This document shows, one piece after another, positions 19,018 to 26,530 of a stretch of 64,000 nucleotides of DNA. The number at the start of each line of letters is the position of its first letter. The stretch's first letter is position 1. The DNA lies in the NCBI RefSeq assembly GCF_900109455.1, contig NZ_FOAG01000002.1, forward strand, positions 186,001 through 250,000, given 5' to 3'. The stretch is from Roseovarius azorensis (GTDB lineage Bacteria; Pseudomonadota; Alphaproteobacteria; Rhodobacterales; Rhodobacteraceae). The notes beneath the pieces are model-generated. The model ran no database searches, was not told the origin of the DNA, and was given only the letters and a program-made list of their open reading frames with translations. Both the position numbers and the translations under genes were made by a program.

Positions 19018-19940
19018 GCCCCGCGCCCCCCGAACAGGCCCTGCGGGCGGAACACCAGCACCAGCCCGACCAGCAGCGTCGCCAGGATCTTGGCCAGCGT
19101 CGGCGAGAAAAAGACCGAGATGATGCCGTCGCTGAGGCCGATCAGCACGGCAGCCACGACCGTGCCCGGCAAACTGCCCAGCCCGCCGATGATGACGACG
19201 ATGAAACTGAGCAGCAGGGGATCCGCCCCCATCAGGTAATGCGCCTGCTGAATCGGCACGATCAGCACCGCGGCCAGCGCCGCCAGCCCCGCGCCCAAGC
19301 CAAAGACCAGCGCATAGACCCGCTCGACCGGAATGCCGAACGCGAGCGCCATCTCGCGGTCCGCCTGTGTCGCGCGCATCACCAGCCCGATCCGGGTGCG
19401 CGCCATCAGCGCCCAGACCGCGCAGAGGATCACCACCGCCGCCCCGATCACCGCCAGCTTGTAGGATGTCGTGCCCAGCCCCCAGGGCCAGATCAGCGCC
19501 CAGCCATCGGCCCCCTTCTCGAACCACGGAATCGCCAGCCGGGTGTTGAACGGCGGCGTCACCGGACGCGCATCCGGGCCATATCCCATCAGCGTCAGTT
19601 GCTGGATGATATAGAGCAGGCCGATGGTGGCCACGATGGTGCGTTCGGGATCATATTCCAGCCGCTTGAGGATTGTCATGTCGGCGGCCACCGCCAGCGC
19701 CCCCACGATCAGCGGCGCGGCAACCAGCGCCAGCGCAAAGCCCACCGCCGGATACCCCGCCACCGCCTGCGCGATGGCCCAGGCGATCACCGCGCCCAGC
19801 ATGAAGAATTCGCCATGCGCGATATTGACCACCCGCATCACGCCGAACACCAGGCTGAGGCCGACAGCCGTCAGCGCCAGCACCGCCGCCGTCACCGCCC
19901 CCTCAAGCGTCGCCAGCACCAGGTAGGGGCCGAGGTCCAT
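19014..19940 (-). CDS. livH: Branched-chain-type ABC transporter permease LivH
   Basis: A 308-residue permease beginning MDLGPYLVLATLEGAVTAAV. LivH hallmarks are FGVMRVVNIAHGEFFMLGA near the N-terminus and IIGGLGSLPGTVVAAVLIG, the cytoplasmic coupling helix, in the C-terminal part. It follows the lipoprotein gene by 15 nt in the same operon. The substrate is set by the binding protein and is not necessarily a branched-chain amino acid. Confidence 0.93.
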   Translation of the reverse strand: MDLGPYLVLATLEGAVTAAVLALTAVGLSLVFGVMRVVNIAHGEFFMLGAVIAWAIAQAVAGYPAVGFALALVAAPLIVGALAVAADMTILKRLEYDPERTIVATIGLLYIIQQLTLMGYGPDARPVTPPFNTRLAIPWFEKGADGWALIWPWGLGTTSYKLAVIGAAVVILCAVWALMARTRIGLVMRATQADREMALAFGIPVERVYALVFGLGAGLAALAAVLIVPIQQAHYLMGADPLLLSFIVVIIGGLGSLPGTVVAAVLIGLSDGIISVFFSPTLAKILATLLVGLVLVFRPQGLFGGRGA

Positions 19941-19955
19941 TTCAGCGGCCTCTTC

Positions 19956-20573
19956 TCATTGCGCGGCGAACTCCAGCCCGCCCATCAGGATCCGATGATC
20001 CTCGGTCAGGGTCACGATCTGCCCGTGCCTGCGCTCCAGCGCGCGGGCCACCACCTCGTTGCGCGGCTCCCAGTTGTACATGGCATCGTCGGTCACCGGC
20101 ACCCATGTCAGGCGCCCGCCCTTGCGCCAGGGATCGAGCACGATGCCCTCGTCGAAATCATCGCCCTTGCGACTGACGATCGCCGTGCTGTGCTCCAGCC
20201 GAAAGATATTCTCGGCATTTGCCACGGCGCGGTGCAGATCGAGCGTCTGGAACCTTTCCTGCTTAAGCCGGTCCTCCATGTCCCGCGCCCAGTGCCAGCA
20301 CAGGCCGCGCGGTTTCAGACCCATGTTGACCTTGGTGTTGTGGATGATCGGCGGATCAGTGATCTGATACTCCAGTGCCAGCCGGTGCGTATGCTCATAG
20401 GCGATACGCGCCGCACGGCTGGCCTCTTCGGGGTCCACCTCCGGCCCCAAAGCACGGATTGCGGCCGCCAGCCGCGTCACCTCCTCGGCCTCGGGCTCTG
20501 GCGGGGGCGCACCGCATCCCGCCAGAGCCGCAAGCGCCAGAGCCCAGAAAATCCGCAGAACGTTTCGCCGCAT
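19956..20573 (-). CDS. Lipoprotein with papain/transglutaminase-like Cys-His-Asp signature
   Basis: The 205-residue protein starts with a basic n-region, a hydrophobic stretch and the lipobox LAGC (Cys20), so it is probably lipidated and anchored in the envelope. The body shows three isolated conserved-looking blocks: GLCWHWARDM (Cys92), LEHSTAIVS (His128) and IVLDPWR (Asp147). The order and context match a papain/transglutaminase-like catalytic triad. The ATG at 20573 follows the stop of the substrate-binding gene by one nucleotide, and livH begins 15 nt after its stop, so it is embedded in the liv operon. That position is unusual. The catalytic proposal is inference from motifs. Confidence 0.75.
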   Translation of the reverse strand: MRRNVLRIFWALALAALAGCGAPPPEPEAEEVTRLAAAIRALGPEVDPEEASRAARIAYEHTHRLALEYQITDPPIIHNTKVNMGLKPRGLCWHWARDMEDRLKQERFQTLDLHRAVANAENIFRLEHSTAIVSRKGDDFDEGIVLDPWRKGGRLTWVPVTDDAMYNWEPRNEVVARALERRHGQIVTLTEDHRILMGGLEFAAQ

Positions 20574-20574
20574 C

Positions 20575-21867
20575 TCAGAAGGCTTGCGTCGTGTAATCCA
20601 CCTCGTCGGGATAGAGCGTGTCCTCGATCGAGGTCGTGTGCACCCGCACCAGCTGCCCGCCCTGCACCTGACTGATATATTGATGTCCAAAGACCTGATG
20701 CGTTTTACCGTTGAACCGTTTGGCCCCCTGCGGATGGTCGCGGCCCGCGGGCATGTCGGTCATCGCCTCCACCGCCTCGATCAATGCGGCGCGGTCCTGC
20801 GGACCGGCATAGCCCGAAGCCTCCATCCCCGCCTTGACCACATGCAGCGTTTCCCAACAGCCGAACATATGCGCGTAGGTCGAGACATCCCTGGCGTCGC
20901 TGACCGATGCGCCGCGATCGTCCACGCCGACCGCCTCGCGATAAAAGGTCTCATCCGCGCTCTCGTCGGGTTGCCTGTGGCGGCACATGCCCTCCCAGAA
21001 ATAGCTGTTTTCCAGGAATTCAAGACCAGGGCTGTCGATCGCCACCGCTTCCAGACTATCGATAAAGCCAAAAAGCGCCGGTCCCTGGCCGCCAAAGAAC
21101 TCTCCCAGTTCCTTGACAAAGGTCAGAACGGCGGGTCCGACCATCACGTGATAAAGCACCTCTGTGTCGCGCGGGATCTTGGGGAAATACTTGGTGAATG
21201 AGGTTTCCGCCGGCGGGATGGCGATATGTTCCAGAACCTCGCCGCCCTGCGCCTCGATCGCCGCGGTAAAGAAATCCCGGTGATCGTGACCGAATGCAAA
21301 ATCCGGGAACACCATCGTGACCTTCCTGCCCAGGTTCTGCGCTACATAGGGGGCCATTGCCTGAACCTGACTCTTCACGTCGGTGATGCCCGGCTGCAAA
21401 GTGTAGCGGTTGAGCTTTCCGCTCGCCACGTGATGTCCCTCGGAGACCACGAAATAGGGCAGTTTCAGTTCGCCCGCGCGCGGGGCAGAACCGATTACCA
21501 CATGGCTGAAAAGTGTACCGAACCCGATGTCACAGCCATGCTGGTTGGCGAATTTCTCGACCACCTCGGCGCCGCGCTTGGGATCAGTGCCGTCATCCTC
21601 GGCCACAATCTCGACCATCCGGCCATTGATGCCGCCACCCTCGTTGATCAGCTTTACCGCCGCCTGCGTGGTGCGATCATACCAGCGCCCATAGGCCGCG
21701 CCGATACCGGTACGATGCACCTGAAAGCCAACCTTGATCGGTGCTGCGGTCTGCGCATGGGTATAGCGCGCCCAGAGCGGCAGGCTCGCCCCTGCGGCAG
21801 CGCCCGCCAGCGTTTTCAGCGCAGCGCGCCGGGTTGTGCCCTTGAGGCCGGATTTCGGGGTGATCAT
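20575..21867 (-). CDS. Periplasmic substrate-binding protein of LIV-type ABC transporter (Tat signal)
   Basis: A 430-residue type I periplasmic binding protein. It starts with a twin-arginine leader (TTRRAALKTLAG, residues 11-22) and an Ala-rich cleavage site near residue 38, so it is exported folded. The mature part begins PIKVGFQVHRTG and includes NEGGGINGRMVEIVAEDD, the usual start of LivJ/LivK/UrtA-type proteins. The ATG at 21867 has a strong GGAGGATG site. Ligand unknown; the many aromatic and histidine residues in YFWEGMCRHRQPDE differ from the leucine-binding proteins I know, so a short-chain amide, aromatic or other organic ligand is possible. Confidence 0.88.
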   Translation of the reverse strand: MITPKSGLKGTTRRAALKTLAGAAAGASLPLWARYTHAQTAAPIKVGFQVHRTGIGAAYGRWYDRTTQAAVKLINEGGGINGRMVEIVAEDDGTDPKRGAEVVEKFANQHGCDIGFGTLFSHVVIGSAPRAGELKLPYFVVSEGHHVASGKLNRYTLQPGITDVKSQVQAMAPYVAQNLGRKVTMVFPDFAFGHDHRDFFTAAIEAQGGEVLEHIAIPPAETSFTKYFPKIPRDTEVLYHVMVGPAVLTFVKELGEFFGGQGPALFGFIDSLEAVAIDSPGLEFLENSYFWEGMCRHRQPDESADETFYREAVGVDDRGASVSDARDVSTYAHMFGCWETLHVVKAGMEASGYAGPQDRAALIEAVEAMTDMPAGRDHPQGAKRFNGKTHQVFGHQYISQVQGGQLVRVHTTSIEDTLYPDEVDYTTQAF

Positions 21868-21963
21868 CGGGACATCCTCCAACAGATCGTTGCACCACGG
21901 TCTCAGCGTGCCGGGTGCGCGCAGTCTGCGCAAGCCCCGATGCCTTGTCCAGCATTTTGCGCC

Positions 21964-23325
21964 TCATGCCCCGCGCGGCGCGGCCAGAAGCCACAGACCG
22001 AACACCGTATAGGCGATCATGAAAGCCGCAAGCGGTGCCTGTCCCAGCACCGCCCGCCGGGCACCACGCCCCGTGCGCATCGCCAGCGCATGCGCCAGAA
22101 GGATCGCGATGACATGCCCCGCCACCACCACACCGGCCTGCCCCAGCCAGATCAGCCGCACCGGGCCGGGCGTGTTGAGAAACCCTGTGGTAACATGCAC
22201 ATGCCCCAGTCCCAGCGCATTGCTCAGCGCCGCGAGCACATATTGCCCGTCCACCAGAAACGCCGTTAGGTAATGCGCGATGTGATAGGCCAGCGCGATC
22301 GGCAGGATGGTAGGTGCATAAAAACAGAACAGCGCGCGCAGCGATGCCTGCCCACCGGCGATCCGCTCGCCCAGCCACAGGCACGCAGCAAAGGCGGCGA
22401 CCAGGGCTGCATTAGCGGCCATGAGGCCCAGCAGATTGGGCAGCACAACCGCCGAGCGTCCGGGAAATTCCAGCGGGTTGAGCCCCAGCACGCCCAGCCA
22501 CCAGAAGGTCTCGTTGAGTCCGTCAAAGCTGCCGCTGCCCAGCATCACGAGAATGAACACCGCCAGCCCGGCACCCGCCTTTGGCGCCGCCAGCACCTGC
22601 CAACCGGGCAGCCCCAGCGCCAGCCTGCCGCCCGCGCGCCCGGCGATGCCCATCCGGGCATAGGCGCGCATCAGCACCGTCACAGCTTCGGCGCGCAACA
22701 GCCAGGCGGGGCCGAACGCCAGCAGCCCGACCAGCATCGCACACCAGTAAAGCCCGACCGCCATTGCCAGTCGCCCCGGATCGGCAGGGGCGGGATCGGC
22801 CAGCAAAAACCCGGCGAATCCCAACAGCCCCAAAACCCCCGACCAGTGGCCTGCCCTGCGCGGATACCGCAACGGTGCGCGCCATCCCGTGATCCGACGC
22901 ATTATCGCGGCAGGCCCGGTCCATGGGTTGATCCCGCGCCAGAGATCGCCCCAGAGCCCCTGCGCGCTGACCAGCCCGATCCAGAACACCACCCAGATCA
23001 CCAGGGGCAAGGGGTTGACCAGCGGATCGCGCGTGCCCGCCAGCCCGCGCCAGACCAGCCAGCCCAGCAGCAGCGCCGCCAGAACGCTTGCCGCATGCCG
23101 CACCCTCGGGCGCATCCATGGCACCGGCGCGGGGCGGAACAGCGCCTCCGCCAAGCCGCCGGGCAGAACCGCCAGCAAGACCACCGTCAGCGCCACCGTG
23201 ACGCCCCCGGCAGCGATATATACATCCGTCGGCAACAACAGCACAAAGCCCTGCTCGGACGCATGCGCCCAGAGCGTCCCCGCCATCAGCGCCAGACATA
23301 TCCCGCTCAGCGCGATCACCCGCAT
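21964..23325 (-). CDS. Polytopic membrane protein of unknown function
   Basis: A 453-residue protein with about eleven hydrophobic segments. It starts with a signal-like helix (MRVIALSGICLALMAGTLWA) followed by HASEQGFVLLLPTDVYI. Conserved-looking polar motifs in loops include LWGDLWRGINPWTG, NETFWWLGVLGLNPLEFPG, AYHIAHYLTAF and HVHVTTGF, the last with clustered histidines suitable for metal or heme binding. The pattern recalls a family sometimes labelled fenitrothion hydrolase in databases, a label I would not trust. The ATG at 23325 is chosen because it begins the signal helix. It is 97 nt upstream of the binding-protein gene and may belong to the same operon. Confidence 0.75.
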   Translation of the reverse strand: MRVIALSGICLALMAGTLWAHASEQGFVLLLPTDVYIAAGGVTVALTVVLLAVLPGGLAEALFRPAPVPWMRPRVRHAASVLAALLLGWLVWRGLAGTRDPLVNPLPLVIWVVFWIGLVSAQGLWGDLWRGINPWTGPAAIMRRITGWRAPLRYPRRAGHWSGVLGLLGFAGFLLADPAPADPGRLAMAVGLYWCAMLVGLLAFGPAWLLRAEAVTVLMRAYARMGIAGRAGGRLALGLPGWQVLAAPKAGAGLAVFILVMLGSGSFDGLNETFWWLGVLGLNPLEFPGRSAVVLPNLLGLMAANAALVAAFAACLWLGERIAGGQASLRALFCFYAPTILPIALAYHIAHYLTAFLVDGQYVLAALSNALGLGHVHVTTGFLNTPGPVRLIWLGQAGVVVAGHVIAILLAHALAMRTGRGARRAVLGQAPLAAFMIAYTVFGLWLLAAPRGA

Positions 23326-23458
23326 GCGCCCGCCCCTCTCGCCAGTGCCCGCCCGATCCTGACCCGCCCTCGCCAGGCGGGAGGCAATCATCGCTCCCGC
23401 AACGAAAGAACCGTGCGCCAGACTGCCGACAAAGGGCAAGGCCGAAAAACTCCGGGCA

Positions 23459-23671
23459 GGAGTCGCCGAACGCTCCGGAACCCGAGAGGGTACCAGGCAG
23501 GAAACAGGCGGCGGAGTTCTGGCGCGCCAGCTTCTATGTCGAAGGCGATGGAGGATTATGACCACTTCCGGATGACATGTAATACATGACATGTCATGGC
23601 GGTCAGGCACCAAGGGTCGGGACAGGGAATCACCGGAGAGGCGTCGCTGAACGCTCCAGAGTCCGATAGGG
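23459..23671 (+). repeat. Pair of imperfect direct repeats (about 29-39 nt each)
   Basis: The segment 23462-23490 (starting GTCGCCGAACGCTCC) recurs at 23643-23671 (starting GTCGCTGAACGCTCC) with 24 of 29 positions identical by eye; weaker similarity extends 10 nt upstream. The first copy contains the hairpin ACCC-GAGA-GGGT. Both copies can fold around GGAG/CTCC or GCGT/ACGC. They lie in a 427-bp region with no protein-coding gene. Confidence 0.7.
23572..23597. promoter_or_regulatory. Long inverted repeat, candidate operator
   Basis: ATGACATGT (23572-23580) and ACATGTCAT (23589-23597) are perfect 9-nt inverted arms with an 8-nt AT-rich centre (AATACATG). It lies between the two direct repeats and upstream of the candidate small RNA, and 250 nt upstream of the membrane-protein gene on the other strand. 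Which transcript it controls is not known. Confidence 0.5.
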
Positions 23672-23736
23672 GATCGGGCGCGATTCTATCGGCGTGTTTA
23701 CTCCGCCCCCCGGTCCCTGACCGGGGGCTTTCTTTT
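23631..23736 (+). ncRNA. Candidate small RNA ending at an intrinsic terminator
   Basis: The 3' half of this gene-free region holds the second direct-repeat copy, a hairpin with CCGATAG (23663-23669) pairing to CTATCGG (23686-23692) and an inner ATCG/CGAT stem, then a strong terminator with TTTCTTTT. No gene lies downstream on this strand before 25846, and no plausible protein is encoded upstream, so a free-standing RNA is the simplest explanation. The 5' end is unknown; I place it near the start of the repeat copy. I do not recognise the family. Confidence 0.5.
23707..23736 (+). terminator. Strong plus-strand intrinsic terminator with no upstream gene
   Basis: CCCCCGGTC and GACCGGGGG form a perfect 9-bp stem with a CCT loop, followed by CTTTCTTTT. 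The T-run is on the plus strand only. The minus-strand gene ending at 23753 would read the stem without a T-tail, so this terminator belongs to a plus-strand transcript. Confidence 0.85.
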
Positions 23737-23752
23737 ACTGCCAGGGATCCAC

Positions 23753-25696
23753 TCAGCCCGCCTGCCGCTTGCCCTGCCCGCGGAATTCGGTCAGCTCGGT
23801 CACGGAAAACCGCCCGCCCGATAGCTTTTGCAGCTTGCCTTCGCGCAACAGTTGTCCGAACGAACGCAGCCCATCCTCGCGCGAATACGATTCCGCCTCG
23901 ACTTCCCTGAGTTTGCCCATCAGCATCGGACGCGAAAATTGCGGGCGTCCTTCCACATCCGCGAGATAGGCGGCGGCCGCTTCCAGCAGGTCGGGCAGGC
24001 GCGCGGCTCCCACCTCCTCGGCAAAGGCCGAAAAGCCGCTGTCGATCTGCACGCTTTCTACATCGCCGCGCATTCCCGATCCTGCGACGCGCCGGGGCCG
24101 GATCGGCTCGCGGGGGGTGTCGATACGCTGTTCCGCAACCAGCTTGAGTGGCGCAGGGCGTGCCTCTTCGGGTCGCATGCTGCGTTCGCCGTCTGACGAC
24201 ACCTGCGGTCGGCGCGGACGCACCACATTGGCAAGATCGCTGCGATAGGGTTTGTCGTCCACATCGCGGCGCAATTCGGAGCCGGCCTTGTGTTCGGCCC
24301 GTGTCGCCGCCACTGCCGCCCGCAGATGCTGAATCGCGTTGCGCCGCAAGCTCGAGGCAGGTGCCTCCAGCTGCGTGTCAGCCTCATCAAAAAACCGCAT
24401 CAGATCCCCGGACTCTTCGGACTGCCCGAACTTTTGCCGATCCGGAGAAGATATTTCAGCCTCCGCTGCCTCAGTGTTGTCTATATCCTTGACCAGTTCG
24501 TCCGCATCCGTCTCTTCTTCGAAATCGGCATCATCTTCGGAAAGATCGTCCAATTCCGACTTCAGATCAGCCTCAATCTCGGCCAGTTCGCGCTGCAGCG
24601 CATCTTCATCCTCGGGCTCAAGCCCGGCCTGACCAGTGCTGAAGAGATTGCGGAGCGCATTCGTTGTCTCGGTCTCGTCCTCATCGAACAACTCGCTCGC
24701 CAGTCTGGCCTCAAACTCGTTTTCCTCGACGGCGGTCATAGCCTCGTCCGCCCCGGTGTCGGGCATGGCGTCCGCCAACAGCTCGGCCAGCGAATCCTCG
24801 AAATCGTCACGTTCTGGGGGCGCTGCGGCAGCGGAGGTATAATCCTCAGAGATATCAGCCTCTTGCGCCTCATCCTCCAGATCCGCATCGGCACGAAACC
24901 GCTCGGCCAGATCATCCGCGGCCAGCGCCGCATCCAGATCGTCGGCCGCACTGTCGAGGAAATCCTGCGCATGTTCGTCCTCGGAATATTCCTCGGTCTC
25001 GTCCTGCGCGCTTTCTGGCGCGACCGAGCGGATAAGACTCAGCTTGGCGGCGATGCTGTCGCTGTCGTCGACCAGGTCCGGATGGTCCTCTGCCGCGTCC
25101 TGCGCATCAGCCTCCGCCGTGTCAGCTTCGTCTTCCGTGATCGGTTCCGGGGCCTCATCCTCGGCCACAACCGCTATTGGCTCCGGCGTGCCCTCCATCT
25201 CGGATTCCGCGTCGCTCTCTCCCTCGTCCGATGCCGTCTCAACCGGCTCATTCTCGGCTTCTGCAGCAGTTTCATGCAACTCGGGTTCTGCCGGGGACTC
25301 AGCGGGCTTGGCGGGTGCGGCCGCAGCCTCCGCCGCCGCTTCCCGCTCCGTCTCGTCGGGTTCATCGGGTCCGGCCTCGGGGGACTGCTCTGCCTGCCTG
25401 GTCTCGGTGGCGGCCTGCGCGGCGTTCATCAGCGCCTGTGTTGTTTCCGCGCGCAGGACAATCCGGCCATGCTCTTCATGCGCCTGAACGCGCCGGGAGA
25501 TCTCTCGCTCGGCGATCCGGGCCAGCATGTCGGCGTCGGGGGTTGGCGGTTCGGCTCCGAAATAGCGGTCATCCGCGGCCAGATCGCGGAAGTATTCCGC
25601 AATTGCCTTCATCGTCTCGAAAGAATCATCAAACCCTTCCAGCGTACATGAAAACGTACCGTATGAGACCGTCAGGATCTTACTTGAACCAACCAT
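23753..25696 (-). CDS. Large acidic protein with conserved ends, unknown function
   Basis: The 647-residue protein has a conserved N-terminal segment (VGSSKILTVSYGTFSCTLEG, FDDSFETMKAIAEYFRDLAA, DDRYFGAEPPTPDADMLAR) and a conserved C-terminal segment (RLPDLLEAAAAYLADVEG to LQKLSGGRFSVTELTEFRG) that resembles a small winged-helix-like fold. Between them, residues about 100-460 are extremely rich in Glu, Asp and Ala and are probably disordered. Homologues in Rhodobacteraceae are sometimes mislabelled as chemotaxis proteins; I see no CheA domain. The ATG at 25696 is preferred over an upstream TTG at 25717. No signal peptide or membrane segment is visible. Confidence 0.75.
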   Translation of the reverse strand: MVGSSKILTVSYGTFSCTLEGFDDSFETMKAIAEYFRDLAADDRYFGAEPPTPDADMLARIAEREISRRVQAHEEHGRIVLRAETTQALMNAAQAATETRQAEQSPEAGPDEPDETEREAAAEAAAAPAKPAESPAEPELHETAAEAENEPVETASDEGESDAESEMEGTPEPIAVVAEDEAPEPITEDEADTAEADAQDAAEDHPDLVDDSDSIAAKLSLIRSVAPESAQDETEEYSEDEHAQDFLDSAADDLDAALAADDLAERFRADADLEDEAQEADISEDYTSAAAAPPERDDFEDSLAELLADAMPDTGADEAMTAVEENEFEARLASELFDEDETETTNALRNLFSTGQAGLEPEDEDALQRELAEIEADLKSELDDLSEDDADFEEETDADELVKDIDNTEAAEAEISSPDRQKFGQSEESGDLMRFFDEADTQLEAPASSLRRNAIQHLRAAVAATRAEHKAGSELRRDVDDKPYRSDLANVVRPRRPQVSSDGERSMRPEEARPAPLKLVAEQRIDTPREPIRPRRVAGSGMRGDVESVQIDSGFSAFAEEVGAARLPDLLEAAAAYLADVEGRPQFSRPMLMGKLREVEAESYSREDGLRSFGQLLREGKLQKLSGGRFSVTELTEFRGQGKRQAG

Positions 25697-25845
25697 ATTC
25701 AATGCTCGCTTTGCCAATCTGCAACAACTGGGTTTACCATGACACCCACGTCGAAAGAGGCCCGATTCTTGGAATTTTACCGTATCATTTCATGGTTAGA
25801 ATGTGACATCTACTTGGTTAAGGCAACGATAAGAGGCGGGGGATC

Positions 25846-26529
25846 ATGATTGTTCGCGAAACGGAACCAGTCACCCTGATTGGTGGTGCCACAGTCTGCC
25901 CCGCGGCCCTCGAACGCGCTCGCAGACTCGCCCCCGTGATTATCGCCGCAGATGGCGGTGCCGATGCCGCGCTGGCGCATGATACCATGCCCGGCGCGGT
26001 GATCGGTGACTTCGACAGCATATCAGATCACGCGCGGGCGCGCATCCCCTACTCGGCCCAGCATCCGATGTCCGATCAGGACACGACCGACTTCGACAAA
26101 TGCCTTGCAAATGTCTCGGCCCCCCTGATCATCGGTGTGGGCTTTTCGGGCGACCGGCTCGATCACCAGCTGGCGGCCTGCAACAGCCTCATACGCCACC
26201 CCTGGCAGCGCTGCATCCTTCTGGGGCGCGAAGAACTGGTGTTTCTCTGCCCGCCCTCGCTCAGCCTGCCGCTGGAGTCCGGCTGTCCCGTCTCGCTCTT
26301 TCCCATGGGCGCGGTCGAGGGTATCTCGGATGGGCTGAGATGGCCGATAGGCGGGGTGAACTTTGCTCCCGACGGGCGCAGCGGCACCTCGAACGCGGCG
26401 CTCGGGCCGATATCCCTGTCGCTCACCGCGCCCAAGATGCTGGTGATCCTGCCTGAAACCACTCTCGAACTGGCCGCCCGCGCCCTGATCGACACACCGG
26501 CCCGCTGGCCGGGAACCGCCACGCCCTAG
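25846..26529 (+). CDS. thiN: Thiamine diphosphokinase
   Basis: The enzyme transfers pyrophosphate from ATP to thiamine, giving the cofactor ThDP; organisms use it mainly to activate imported thiamine. Family motifs in order are AADGGADAAL, IGDFDSIS, DQDTTDFDK and FSGDRLDHQLA, which are the substrate-binding and metal-binding blocks. The length of 227 residues is normal. The stop is followed after one nucleotide by the ATG of the BT1-type transporter, so the two are co-translated. No TPP riboswitch is visible in the leader. Confidence 0.93.
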   Translation: MIVRETEPVTLIGGATVCPAALERARRLAPVIIAADGGADAALAHDTMPGAVIGDFDSISDHARARIPYSAQHPMSDQDTTDFDKCLANVSAPLIIGVGFSGDRLDHQLAACNSLIRHPWQRCILLGREELVFLCPPSLSLPLESGCPVSLFPMGAVEGISDGLRWPIGGVNFAPDGRSGTSNAALGPISLSLTAPKMLVILPETTLELAARALIDTPARWPGTATP

Positions 26530-26530
26530 A

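Noticed and set aside
23459-23700. Tandem glycine riboswitch or cobalamin riboswitch
   Set aside because: The tandem motif invites this idea, but none of the invariant cores of those riboswitches are present and no suitable gene follows on the plus strand.
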